From Limnohabitans sp. (GTDB lineage: Bacteria; Bacteroidota; Bacteroidia; Flavobacteriales; Flavobacteriaceae), in assembly GCA_030053945.1 (NCBI GenBank), contig JASGCW010000007.1:32119-96118 (forward strand): 64,000 bases of DNA, in the 5' to 3' direction. Both the position numbers and the translations under genes were made by a program. Of the stretch, positions 45,136 to 54,991 are shown in pieces (the stretch's first letter is position 1; every line of letters starts with the position of its first letter). The notes under the pieces are model-generated. The model was not told the origin of the DNA and made no database searches. It saw nothing but the letters and a program-made list of their open reading frames with translations.

Positions 45136-45161
45136 AAAACCATGCTTTCGGGCATGGTTTT
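45136..45161 (+). terminator. Rho-independent terminator after DUF937 gene
   Basis: AAAACCATGC (45136-45145) pairs with GCATGGTTTT (45152-45161), six-base loop, with more T residues following. Confidence 0.9.
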
Positions 45162-45179
45162 TACTTTATAAGAATTGTT

Positions 45180-45614
45180 ATGAAAAAATTACTCACTTTC
45201 CTATTGTTAGTTTTAGTTGCATCTTGCAAAACAAAATCATTTGAAGAAAATTCAAACAAAGAAGCTAATGCTAAAGTAATCAAAGGCGATACAGTCAAAA
45301 TTGCTAATGAAGATATAGAATATGAAGTAACAATTATAGATGCAGGATTTACAACCTGGCTTTATACTAGAGCATTTCCTAGAGGCTATCATTCGCTAAC
45401 TTTTCTTGAAAGTAAAAATCAGATGTATGTGCAAGAATGGAATGCTAGAGTACTTCAACCACAGCGATATGATTCTTCTTTATATGAAATGCAAATTAAT
45501 TATGACCCAACCATTAGATATGGTTATGAAGTAAATTATTTGATTTACAACTATATGATTTATTTTCAAAATACCTATAAACAGAGACTTTGGGGTATTG
45601 TTCCTTCAAGGTAA
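45180..45614 (+). CDS. DUF6146-like lipoprotein
   Basis: A 144-residue lipoprotein with signal and lipobox (LLVLVASC, residues about 9-16). The mature part matches the flavobacterial DUF6146 pattern: YEVTIIDAGFTTWLYTRA, then RGYHSLTFLE and the closing YNYMIYFQNTYKQRLWG. Function unknown. The next gene's start lies 17 bases after its stop. Confidence 0.8.
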   Translation: MKKLLTFLLLVLVASCKTKSFEENSNKEANAKVIKGDTVKIANEDIEYEVTIIDAGFTTWLYTRAFPRGYHSLTFLESKNQMYVQEWNARVLQPQRYDSSLYEMQINYDPTIRYGYEVNYLIYNYMIYFQNTYKQRLWGIVPSR

Positions 45615-45631
45615 TAGTGTATATTTGTCTT

Positions 45632-45934
45632 ATGAAAAAATTAAAAGACCGTTGGGGAATTCAATCTAATTGGCAATTAGTTGTCATTTTTATTGTCTTT
45701 GCCATCAATGGTTCGCTTTCTGCTAAAATTTCAGCTTATTTAATGGGAATTTTAGGCCTAAGTAAAGATAATCTTAATATTATTATTTACTATATAGTTC
45801 TTTTAGTTTTAGTTCTTCCACTCTATCCATTTATGCTTATGGGATTTGGTTACCTTTTTGGTCAATCAAAATTTTTTGTACCCTTTTCAAAAAAAATGAT
45901 AAAATCTATTGGCTTAGGATTTATTTTCAAATAA
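45632..45934 (+). CDS. DUF6787-like membrane protein
   Basis: A 100-residue protein with two membrane segments (about 17-36 and 47-72). The ATG at 45632 starts MKKLKDRWGIQSNWQLVVIF, the conserved opening of DUF6787 proteins. An ATG 42 bases upstream lies inside the DUF6146 gene and gives a non-conserved extension. It is probably coexpressed with that lipoprotein. Confidence 0.8.
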   Translation: MKKLKDRWGIQSNWQLVVIFIVFAINGSLSAKISAYLMGILGLSKDNLNIIIYYIVLLVLVLPLYPFMLMGFGYLFGQSKFFVPFSKKMIKSIGLGFIFK

Positions 45935-46036
45935 ACCACTAGGACTAAAAGTCCGCATTTGAAGAAACTTAAATTTTGCCACAGATTTCACAGATTGTAA
46001 CTATTTTTTTGACACCAATACAATCCAATTATAAAA

Positions 46037-46066
46037 AAAAGCTCCAACAAATTTGCTAGAGCTTTT
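46037..46066 (-). terminator. Terminator after the ABC-F gene
   Basis: AAAAGCTC (46037-46044) pairs with GAGCTTTT (46059-46066). On the leftward strand it is followed by T-rich sequence (TTTTTTTTAT). Confidence 0.8.
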
Positions 46067-46071
46067 AGTTA

Positions 46072-47694
<1,623 letters not shown>

Positions 47695-47795
47695 TTATTT
47701 TTTTATAAAAGTGTTGCAAAAGTACTAATTAGTAATTAGTAAACAGTAATTAGTAATTAGTTTTTTATAAATTGCATCAAAACCTATTACTACTA

Positions 47796-48542
47796 ATGAA
47801 TATCCCTTTTGAAAATGCCCCTCTATACCATTATATTTTAGAAGTTTTAGCTTTTTTTATTGGAGTACGTTTGTATTATTTTCTAAAAAGAAAAAACAAT
47901 ATTATTTCAGACAACAACAGACTCTGGATACTTTTAGGTGCAATGATAGGTGCATTGTTGGGCTCTAGAATAATTGCAGCTTTTGAAACACCTCAAGAAC
48001 TACCACAGCTGACCCTTTTAAAGTTTTACCAAGCAAAAACTGTCGCAGGTGGTTTTTTTGGTGGATTATTTGGAGTTGAACTGATAAAAAAAATAATTGG
48101 CGAAAAAAAAGCTTCTGGGGATTTATATGTTTATCCAATTCTTGTTGCATTAATCATTGGAAGAATAGGTTGTTTTGGAATGGGAATTACCGAACCTACT
48201 TTCGGGTTAGAGACTTCTTTTTTCACAGGAATGGATTTAGGCGATGGTAAACTAAGACATCCTGTTGCTTTATATGAAATATTTTTCTGCTTCATATTGC
48301 TATTTTTATTTTATTCAATTAGAAAAATAGATTTAGTTAATGGAGACCGATTTAAACTATTTATGCTTTTTTATTTCTTGTATCGTTTTTTGGTTGAATT
48401 CATAAAACCTAATAATTCGTTAATATTTGGTTTAAGCATCATTAATATTATTTCAATATTTATATTTGTTTATTACTATAAATTTATTTTTAGATTCATA
48501 AATTCTAAAATATTATTTACAACTTACAGTCAAAATTCTTAA
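47796..48542 (+). CDS. Divergent Lgt-like membrane protein
   Basis: A 248-residue membrane protein with the overall fold of prolipoprotein diacylglyceryl transferase: seven or so helices, KTVAGGFFGG, IGRIGCF, RHPVALYE and YRFLVEFIKPN. Two key points of bona fide Lgt differ: the H-x-G of the second motif is missing (GGFFGG instead of a histidine-containing line), and the usual GRxGNF asparagine is cysteine (GRIGCF). It may be a related transferase using another acceptor or lipid. The ATG at 47796 is preferred over an upstream TTG. It heads a set with a radical SAM enzyme. Confidence 0.75.
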   Translation: MNIPFENAPLYHYILEVLAFFIGVRLYYFLKRKNNIISDNNRLWILLGAMIGALLGSRIIAAFETPQELPQLTLLKFYQAKTVAGGFFGGLFGVELIKKIIGEKKASGDLYVYPILVALIIGRIGCFGMGITEPTFGLETSFFTGMDLGDGKLRHPVALYEIFFCFILLFLFYSIRKIDLVNGDRFKLFMLFYFLYRFLVEFIKPNNSLIFGLSIINIISIFIFVYYYKFIFRFINSKILFTTYSQNS

Positions 48543-48544
48543 AA

Positions 48545-48664
48545 ATGAAGAATAAAATTATAAAAAGGCTCCTTATAATTATTTTTATAATCATAGTCTT
48601 TTGTATTTTTCATTTACTGGGTGGTGGAAGCATTTTAGATTGGAATTTAGGAAGAATAAAATGA
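48545..48664 (+). CDS. Small 39-residue membrane protein
   Basis: An ATG two bases after the Lgt-like stop encodes a basic start (MKNKIIKRLL), one hydrophobic helix (IIIFIIIVFCIFHLL) and a short tail (GGGSILDWNLGRIK). Its end is seven bases before the radical SAM start, so all three are probably one transcript. No family was recognised. Confidence 0.6.
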   Translation: MKNKIIKRLLIIIFIIIVFCIFHLLGGGSILDWNLGRIK

Positions 48665-48671
48665 GATAAAT

Positions 48672-50057
48672 ATGCCTAATAGAGATTATATATACTACGA
48701 TTATACTAAAAGTGTTTGTCCAGAATGTTTACACTTATGTGATGCCAAAATAGTTTTTCAAGATGATAAAGTTTGGATGCTCAAACATTGTAAAACTCAC
48801 GGTGATTCTAAAGTGATGATTGCTGATGATGTAGAATATTATCGTCAAATCAGAAACTACAACAAACAATCGGAAGTCCCTTTGAAGTTTAATACTAAAG
48901 TACATTATGGTTGTCCATATGATTGCGGTTTGTGTACTGATCACGAACAACATTCCTGCCTATCTATAGTAGAAGTAACCGATAGATGCAACCTTGCTTG
49001 TCCAACTTGCTATGCTTCTTCTGCACCCAATTATGGTAATCATAGAACATTAGAAGAAATTGAAAAAATGTTTGATGCAGTTGTAGCTAATGAAGGCGAG
49101 CCTGACGTAGTTCAAATTTCTGGAGGTGAACCTACAGTACATCCGCAGTTTTTTGAAATTTTAGATATTGCCAAATCAAAACCTATTAAGCATTTAATGG
49201 TAAATACCAACGGAATTCGAATTGCAAAAGACATTCAGTTTGTTGAAAAATTAGCTTCCTATATGCCAGATTTTGAGATTTATCTACAATTTGACAGTTT
49301 TAAACCAGAAGTTCTGAAAAAATTACGAGGTGAAGACTTAACTGAAATCCGTAAAAAAGCCATTGAAAATCTAAATCAATTCAATTTATCTACAACATTG
49401 GTTATTACGCTTCAAAAAGGAGAAAATGATGATGAAATCGGTGAAATTTTAGAATATGCAATCCAGCAAAAATGTGTTCGTGGCGTTACTTTTCAACCTA
49501 CACAAGTGGCTGGAAGAAATGAAAATTACGATGATAACCAAGGTAGAATAACACTTACGGAAGTTCGTCGTAAAATCTATGAGCAGTTTCCAACATTCAC
49601 ACCGCAAGATTTAATTCCAGTTCCTTGTAATCCAGATGCGCTATGTATGGCGTATGCGCTTAAAGTAGATGGAGGAGTTTTCCCAATGACTCATTTGATA
49701 AATCCTGAGGACTTATTAAACAATTCTAAAAATACTATTGTTTTTGAAAGTGATGAAAAACTGAAAAATCATATGTTAAATCTTTTTAGTACTGGAATTT
49801 CTGTAGATTGTGCCGAAGAAGAATTTGGAGAACTAATGTGTTGTTTACCTAGAGTGAAATCCGATAATTTGCATTATGAAAATCTATTCAGAATTATCAT
49901 TATGAATTTTATGGATGCTCACGACTTTGATGTAAGAGCTGTAAAAAAATCGTGTGTTCATATTGTAGATAAACGTGGAAAAATTGTACCTTTTGAAACT
50001 ATGAATCTATTTTATAGAGATAATAAAATTGAAGAAATTCGAAAAAAATTAAATTAA
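48672..50057 (+). CDS. Radical SAM enzyme, MJ0619/Tes-like
   Basis: A 461-residue radical SAM protein with many cysteines. An N-terminal cluster (VCPECLHLCD, HCKTHG) looks rubredoxin-like. A second is GCPYDCGLCTDHEQHSC. The SAM-binding CxxxCxxC (CNLACPTC) is near residue 110, followed by SGGEP. C-terminal cysteines (CNPDALC, CCLP, SC) can hold further clusters. This order matches COG1964, whose archaeal member MJ0619 is Tes, the enzyme coupling lipid tails in tetraether lipids. A role in lipid remodelling is inferred from that and from the Lgt-like neighbour; it has not been shown for this branch. Confidence 0.82.
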   Translation: MPNRDYIYYDYTKSVCPECLHLCDAKIVFQDDKVWMLKHCKTHGDSKVMIADDVEYYRQIRNYNKQSEVPLKFNTKVHYGCPYDCGLCTDHEQHSCLSIVEVTDRCNLACPTCYASSAPNYGNHRTLEEIEKMFDAVVANEGEPDVVQISGGEPTVHPQFFEILDIAKSKPIKHLMVNTNGIRIAKDIQFVEKLASYMPDFEIYLQFDSFKPEVLKKLRGEDLTEIRKKAIENLNQFNLSTTLVITLQKGENDDEIGEILEYAIQQKCVRGVTFQPTQVAGRNENYDDNQGRITLTEVRRKIYEQFPTFTPQDLIPVPCNPDALCMAYALKVDGGVFPMTHLINPEDLLNNSKNTIVFESDEKLKNHMLNLFSTGISVDCAEEEFGELMCCLPRVKSDNLHYENLFRIIIMNFMDAHDFDVRAVKKSCVHIVDKRGKIVPFETMNLFYRDNKIEEIRKKLN

Positions 50058-50059
50058 TT

Positions 50060-50257
50060 ATGGGAGATGTTTTAGCCTCAATAGGAGCTATAATCGCTTT
50101 TATTTGTCCATTCCTATTTTTAGTAGGGTTAATGATATTGTTAGTATCAGCCAAAAAAAGACAAATAGGAATAAAACTAATTGTCATTTCTATCATAGGG
50201 TTTATTATAGGTTTTGGAACTTGTTTAGCGAATCTAAGCCTCGGCGGAATGCATTAA
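50060..50257 (+). CDS. Small membrane protein, twin A
   Basis: A 65-residue protein with two hydrophobic helices (about 8-31 and 37-57) and a final line GFIIGFGTCLANLSLGGMH. It starts three bases after the radical SAM stop. The GFGTCL segment is repeated in the next gene. No family was recognised. Confidence 0.6.
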   Translation: MGDVLASIGAIIAFICPFLFLVGLMILLVSAKKRQIGIKLIVISIIGFIIGFGTCLANLSLGGMH

Positions 50258-50260
50258 ATT

Positions 50261-50449
50261 ATGGACATATTAATCAATTTTATCTTCGCTATTCAAAAGC
50301 TATGTTTAATCACATTAGCTATTGGTATAATAATGTATTTTTTATCTAAAACTGAAAAATATGATGAGTTATCAAAAAAGATAATGCTCTACTCTATAAT
50401 GATAATTTTAATTGGATTTGGAACTTGTTTAGGTAGTTTTTTGTTTTAA
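50261..50449 (+). CDS. Small membrane protein, twin B
   Basis: A 62-residue protein with two hydrophobic helices and the same ending as twin A (ILIGFGTCLGSFLF). It starts four bases after twin A's stop, so they are coexpressed and perhaps form a heteromer. Their helices differ otherwise. Confidence 0.6.
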   Translation: MDILINFIFAIQKLCLITLAIGIIMYFLSKTEKYDELSKKIMLYSIMIILIGFGTCLGSFLF

Positions 50450-50522
50450 AACTAATTTTTAACTGTCTATTAACAAACTTGTATAACATATAAAAATATA
50501 TTTGTTAGGAAATAATAAAAAT

Positions 50523-51914
50523 ATGGTTGCCTATTCAAAAAAAATACTCTTTACTACTACTACTCTAATTTCACTTTTACTCATTTCTTGCGAACTTACG
50601 AAGAAAGATAAAACGTGTTATTTTGGGGGTGAAATTATAAATCCTAACTCAAAGTATATGTACTTATGTAAAGATAATGTCATCATTGATACTATTGAGT
50701 TAGATAAAAACAATCGTTTTTTTCAGAAATACGATACCTTATCTGAAGGAATGTACACTTTTAGGCACGAACCAGAATACCAGTACATTTATTTTGCTCC
50801 TGGTGATAGTTTAATGATTCGGTTGAATACGAATGATTTTGATAATTCCCTTGCTTTTTGTGGTCGGGGTGATCAAAAAAACAATTTTTTAATCGAGTTA
50901 TTTTTAAAAAATGAGGATGTAAAAAACTCTTCTTTTGAAATTTATGATAAAGATTTCAATAAGTTTTCAAAATCGATTGAAACTTCATACGAGAAAAATA
51001 AGACTTTTTACGAAAGAAGAAAAAAAGAAATAGATTGGTCTGATGATTTCGATTTGTATGCCAAAAATATGTTGGATATGCCCTATTTAGCCCAAAAAGA
51101 AATGTATCCACGCATTCATCAAAAGAGAACAGGTGATGATGTATGTGAACTTTTACCTACAGACTATTATTCCTTTAGAAAGAATATCGACTTTAATAAT
51201 GAAAAATTAATGACCTACTCTCCATTTTTGAAATATCTAACTTCAATGTTAGAAAATACAACTCAAAAATGTGAAGATGAGCATCAAAACGTTTTAGAAA
51301 GTAATATTAATAAACTTAAAGTAGCTGATACTATTTTTACAAATAAAAAAATTAAAAATGCTATTTTAAACAACATTGCATTTATGTATCTCCTAGAAGA
51401 TCAAAATGCAGCTAATAACCAATCTTTTATAAAAGAATATTTAAAATTTTCCTCAGATAAAATAAAACAAAAGGATATTATCAAAATATGCGAATCAACA
51501 CAAATGTTATCAACTGGTAAATATTTGAAAGATGTGTCCTTGATAGATAAAGAAAGTAAAAAATATACCAACAGCGAAATTTTCAAAAGAAATACTATAC
51601 TTTTCTTTTGGGTTTCTGATGCCAAATCCCATATGGAGATGGCTCATAAAAGAGCTAATGAATTAAAAGCAAAGCATCCAAATTGGGATTTTGTAGCAAT
51701 TAATATTGACAAATCTACTAAAAAATGGAAAGAAAGTTTGTCAAAACTCAATTGCAACTATATTCTTGAATTACATTCAAATAATTTTGATGATATAAAA
51801 GATAAATGGGTAATTACAAAAATACAAAGAACAATGTTGATTGAAAATGGCGGAAAAATCAAAAATGGATTTGTAAGTTTATTTGATGCAAATTTTGAAT
51901 CTTACTTAAAATAA
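50523..51914 (+). CDS. Lipoprotein with thioredoxin-like C-terminal domain
   Basis: A 463-residue lipoprotein: signal (9-25) with lipobox LLLISC. The region about 30-130 resembles the DUF4369-like N-terminal domain seen on TlpA-type Bacteroidota proteins. The C-terminal third (about 315-460) has the thioredoxin-fold order (LKDVSLIDKESKKYTNSEIF, then TILFFWVSDAKSHMEM). The usual CxxC is replaced by SDAK, so it cannot do thiol redox in the normal way. It ends at a bidirectional terminator. Confidence 0.68.
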   Translation: MVAYSKKILFTTTTLISLLLISCELTKKDKTCYFGGEIINPNSKYMYLCKDNVIIDTIELDKNNRFFQKYDTLSEGMYTFRHEPEYQYIYFAPGDSLMIRLNTNDFDNSLAFCGRGDQKNNFLIELFLKNEDVKNSSFEIYDKDFNKFSKSIETSYEKNKTFYERRKKEIDWSDDFDLYAKNMLDMPYLAQKEMYPRIHQKRTGDDVCELLPTDYYSFRKNIDFNNEKLMTYSPFLKYLTSMLENTTQKCEDEHQNVLESNINKLKVADTIFTNKKIKNAILNNIAFMYLLEDQNAANNQSFIKEYLKFSSDKIKQKDIIKICESTQMLSTGKYLKDVSLIDKESKKYTNSEIFKRNTILFFWVSDAKSHMEMAHKRANELKAKHPNWDFVAINIDKSTKKWKESLSKLNCNYILELHSNNFDDIKDKWVITKIQRTMLIENGGKIKNGFVSLFDANFESYLK

Positions 51915-51931
51915 AAGCCAAAACCAAACGA

Positions 51932-51967
51932 AAAAGCGGCAATCTATATTTTAGAGAGCCGCTTTTT
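51932..51967. terminator. Bidirectional terminator
   Basis: AAAAGCGGC (51932-51940) and GCCGCTTTTT (51958-51967) form a stem between the converging lipoprotein and transaldolase genes, with T-rich sequence on both sides. Confidence 0.85.
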
Positions 51968-51988
51968 TATTTTATTGAATGGAATAAA

Positions 51989-52645
51989 TTATTTATTTCC
52001 TTTCTCAAAATCAGCTACAAATTGAGCTATACCGATATCTGTTAGAGGATGCTTTAATAATCCTGTAATTGCTGATAAAGGTCCAGTCATTACATCGGCA
52101 CCTATTTTAGAACAATTAACTATATGCATTGTATGACGTACAGAAGCTGCTAAAATTTGAGTTTCGAAACCATAATTATCATAAATATCTCTGATTTCTT
52201 GAATAAGATTCAACCCATCAGTAGATACATCATCAAGGCGACCTAAAAATGGAGAAACATAAGTAGCTCCTGCTTTAGCAGCTAATAATGCCTGCCCAGC
52301 CGAAAATACTAAAGTTACATTAGTTCTAATTCCTCTATCTGAAAAATATTTACAAGCTTTTACACCTTCTTTAGTCATTGGTAATTTTACCACTATTTGT
52401 TCGTGTAATTCAGCTAACTCTTCTCCTTCTTTAATCATTCCTGCAAGTTCAAGCGCATTTACTTCAGCACTTACATCCCCTTCAACAATGTTACAGATGT
52501 CAACATAATGCTTTAAGATATTATTCTTACCTGTAATTCCCTCTTTTGCCATTAGCGATGGATTAGTCGTAACCCCATCTAATATTCCTAATGCTTGTGC
52601 TTCTTTAATTTGCTCTAAATTAGCTGTGTCAATAAAAAACTTCAT
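51989..52645 (-). CDS. Transaldolase, short TalC/fructose-6-phosphate aldolase type
   Basis: A 218-residue single-domain transaldolase. [13 protein letters not shown] at the start and GVTTNPSL near residue 24 are the family signs. The Schiff-base lysine is K87 (IVVKLPMT), with [15 protein letters not shown] phosphate contacts further on. It acts in the non-oxidative pentose phosphate pathway. It is leftward and monocistronic. Confidence 0.92.
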   Translation of the reverse strand: MKFFIDTANLEQIKEAQALGILDGVTTNPSLMAKEGITGKNNILKHYVDICNIVEGDVSAEVNALELAGMIKEGEELAELHEQIVVKLPMTKEGVKACKYFSDRGIRTNVTLVFSAGQALLAAKAGATYVSPFLGRLDDVSTDGLNLIQEIRDIYDNYGFETQILAASVRHTMHIVNCSKIGADVMTGPLSAITGLLKHPLTDIGIAQFVADFEKGNK

Positions 52646-52704
52646 ATTTTTTTTCCTCTATTAAATTTTAATTGTTGTGTTTAGGACAAAATTACAATTA
52701 AAAA

Positions 52705-52884
52705 CTATTTTTTTGAATTTAATTCCTTCAATTGTTCCTTTATCTCTTGCAATTCTTTTATAATTGCGTCTTGCTTAGTAAGCAATTGATTCATAGGATT
52801 TGATTTTTTCATTTTTCGCATCATAAAAATCCAAAACGCTATCAGTACAACAATAGGTAATATTGTTATTAATAAGTCCTCCAT
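52705..52884 (-). CDS. Small membrane protein, FtsH-N-like
   Basis: A 59-residue protein with one helix (LLITILPIVVLIAFWIFMM), a basic stretch (RKMKKSNP) and a charged coiled-coil tail. The helix plus RKM pattern recalls the beginning of FtsH, but there is no ATPase. It starts 11 bases from the stop of the SDR gene and follows it leftward, so it is likely coexpressed. Function unknown. Confidence 0.6.
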   Translation of the reverse strand: MEDLLITILPIVVLIAFWIFMMRKMKKSNPMNQLLTKQDAIIKELQEIKEQLKELNSKK

Positions 52885-52895
52885 ACTAATTAATT

Positions 52896-53699
52896 TTACA
52901 GTTTATAATGATTCATCAGCATTTTTTCATAAATCTTATCTGGCAAAATACGTTTTAAAACAATGGAAAACTTCTGCATAAAAGCGCCTACTTTGTAATG
53001 AATCTTCGGATTTTGAGTTTGAATAATTTTGAAAACGACCTCCGCCATCAAGTTAGGATTACTTCCACTATCAACGTGCGAGTTCATTTCGTTAAGTGTA
53101 TTTCCATAAGGAATTTCATAAGCTGAACCTTTGATCACAGGTGCGTGATAACGCCCTGCTGCAATATTTGTAGCAAAATCACCAGGCGCTATGTTGGTTA
53201 TTTGAATTCCGAACGATTTGGTTTCCATACGTAACGCTTCGGTAATGAGTTCTAAAGCCCCTTTTGATGCCGAATAAATCCCTCTATATGGCAATCCCAT
53301 ATAACCAGCAATAGAAGTAACGTTGATAATCAATCCTGATTTTTGACTTCTCATCTGCGGAAGCACGGCTTTCATCATTTCGATTGGTCCAAATAAATTG
53401 GTTTCAAAATTATTCTTAATTTCCTGAGTCGGGATTTCTTCAATTGGTCCAGTAATACCGACACCAGCATTATTAATAAGAATATCAATTTTTCCTGATT
53501 TAGCTATAATTTCACCTACAGCTTTGTATATAGAGCTTGTATCTCTAACATCTAAGGATATTAATGGAAAGATAGAGTCTTCGACTCTTTCTGGATTTCT
53601 ACTAGTTCCGTAAACTGTAAATCCTTTTTTATGCAAATATTCTCCAATACTCTTTCCTATACCTGAAGAACCTCCTGTAATTAAAACAACTTTATTCAT
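52896..53699 (-). CDS. Short-chain dehydrogenase/reductase
   Basis: A 267-residue classical SDR. Cofactor loop TGGSSGIGKSIG (8-19), NNAG line (ILINNAGVG), and catalytic Y-x-x-x-K in YSASKGALEL. The aspartate or arginine after the second strand was not clear, so NADH or NADPH preference is open. Substrate unknown. It is three bases from the epimerase gene, so the two are in one unit. Confidence 0.88.
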   Translation of the reverse strand: MNKVVLITGGSSGIGKSIGEYLHKKGFTVYGTSRNPERVEDSIFPLISLDVRDTSSIYKAVGEIIAKSGKIDILINNAGVGITGPIEEIPTQEIKNNFETNLFGPIEMMKAVLPQMRSQKSGLIINVTSIAGYMGLPYRGIYSASKGALELITEALRMETKSFGIQITNIAPGDFATNIAAGRYHAPVIKGSAYEIPYGNTLNEMNSHVDSGSNPNLMAEVVFKIIQTQNPKIHYKVGAFMQKFSIVLKRILPDKIYEKMLMNHYKL

Positions 53700-53702
53700 T
53701 TT

Positions 53703-54695
53703 TTATTTGATTGAAATACCTAAACCTGGCAACTGAGAAATTTCTATTTTACCATTTATAATTCTACTTCCGTTAGCTATATCGTTTGAGATCAGATTTG
53801 CACCATCTAAATCGGCATAATCAACTAAAGGTGCCAGTATTGCTCCAGCTGAAATTCCTATGGTGCTTTCGGTCATACAGCCTATCATAATTTTAAAACC
53901 TAAAGCCCTAGCTGCACTAATTAATTCCAAGGCAGGTGTTAATCCACCACATTTGACTAATTTTACATTTATGCTTTCGTAATATGGTTGTAAAGAACGC
54001 AAATTTATTTGACTCTGACAATCTTCATCTGCCATCCAATTTGCAAATTTATTTCTGCTTAGATGCTCGTAATGTGAAGGTTTCATAGGTTGTTCCCAAT
54101 AAGAAAAATTCTTAGAAAACTCCTGATTTTCAATCCAATTACAATCTTCAGCTGTAAAACTAGCATTAGAATCAATAGCAATACTATACGGCAAATTCGA
54201 TAGTTTTTCGATAGCTACTTTGTCTAAACCTTTGCATTTTACTTTAAACTTATTCCAACTTGAATTTTCAATTTTTTTGATTTGTTCTTCAACATTTGCA
54301 ACACTAATTGTTAAAGAAGATTCAATATGAGTAAAAGAATTGAAATTATTGAGTTCAACAAAGCTCTTGCTCTCTAATTTTCCAAACAAATCCCAATAGG
54401 CGCAATCTAAAGCAGAAGTTAAAAATGTACCTAAATTAAGGCCTAAAATAATTTTATAAAATTCTGTAGGATAAAGTATTTGTTGGTTTTCTATTAAGTT
54501 TTTAATTGAACTAATTTTACGTTCTAAATCATCAATTTTAATTCCGTAATAATCTATAGCGGTACATTCGCCATAACCAATAATATTTTTGTACGATAAA
54601 GTAACTATTAAAGCTTCACGATACGAGTAACTTCCGTAGGAAATTGAAAATGTTTCTTTGAGTTGAAGTTTTACTTTTTGCCAAGAAAGCTGCAT
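53703..54695 (-). CDS. Dipeptide epimerase (L-Ala-D/L-Glu type)
   Basis: A 330-residue enolase-superfamily protein. The K-x-K base motif lies in FKVKCKG, the metal ligands are D in IAIDSNAS, E in YWEQP and D in ADEDC, and the second lysine is in VNVKLVKCGG. The closing DLDG aspartate motif that binds the dipeptide amino group marks the dipeptide-epimerase subgroup. These recycle cell-wall peptides by inverting L-Ala-D-Glu. A different dipeptide is possible. It comes first in its leftward unit, in front of the SDR gene. Confidence 0.85.
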   Translation of the reverse strand: MQLSWQKVKLQLKETFSISYGSYSYREALIVTLSYKNIIGYGECTAIDYYGIKIDDLERKISSIKNLIENQQILYPTEFYKIILGLNLGTFLTSALDCAYWDLFGKLESKSFVELNNFNSFTHIESSLTISVANVEEQIKKIENSSWNKFKVKCKGLDKVAIEKLSNLPYSIAIDSNASFTAEDCNWIENQEFSKNFSYWEQPMKPSHYEHLSRNKFANWMADEDCQSQINLRSLQPYYESINVKLVKCGGLTPALELISAARALGFKIMIGCMTESTIGISAGAILAPLVDYADLDGANLISNDIANGSRIINGKIEISQLPGLGISIK

Positions 54696-54804
54696 TGAAA
54701 ATAATTTGGCTAAAAATAAAAAAATCTCCTTAGAAATGGAGATAAAACTGATGATTTAATTTTGAATTGAAAAAGATTGCTTCACTTTGTTCGCAATTAC
54801 TAAA

Positions 54805-54907
54805 AAATGGCAAGCGACCTACATCGCACCGCTACAACCACATACCTTTGCTGCGTTCCCACCCTGGAGGAGTCTGCAGGAGCTGGTCGTGTAGGACTTG
54901 CCGCTGC
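54805..54907 (-). ncRNA. ffs: Signal recognition particle RNA (small bacterial type)
   Basis: On the leftward strand the sequence carries the conserved SRP apex (CTCCAGGGTGGGAACGCAGC, then AAAGGTA). The flanking arms close the stem: GGCAAG...CCTACA near 54809-54823 pairs with TGTAGG...CTTGCC near 54889-54903. It binds Ffh to target membrane proteins. Coordinates of the ends are estimates. An upstream promoter matches the consensus exactly. Any protein frame over this stretch is spurious. Confidence 0.85.
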
Positions 54908-54936
54908 AAATATACAATCTTTTTGTATTTTTGCAA
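54907..54936 (-). promoter_or_regulatory. SRP RNA promoter
   Basis: TTG (complement of 54934-54936), a 19-base gap and TATATTTG (complement of 54907-54914) form a full Bacteroidota -33/-7 promoter that starts transcription at about the RNA's 5' end. Confidence 0.75.
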
Positions 54937-54991
54937 GCACATTTGTTAATCAAAAACTCATTTGTATATTGTAATAGTAAATAATTTTAAA

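Noticed and set aside
54767..54949. Small protein gene on the plus strand
   Set aside because: It overlaps the SRP RNA and its promoter, whose base-pairing explains the sequence.
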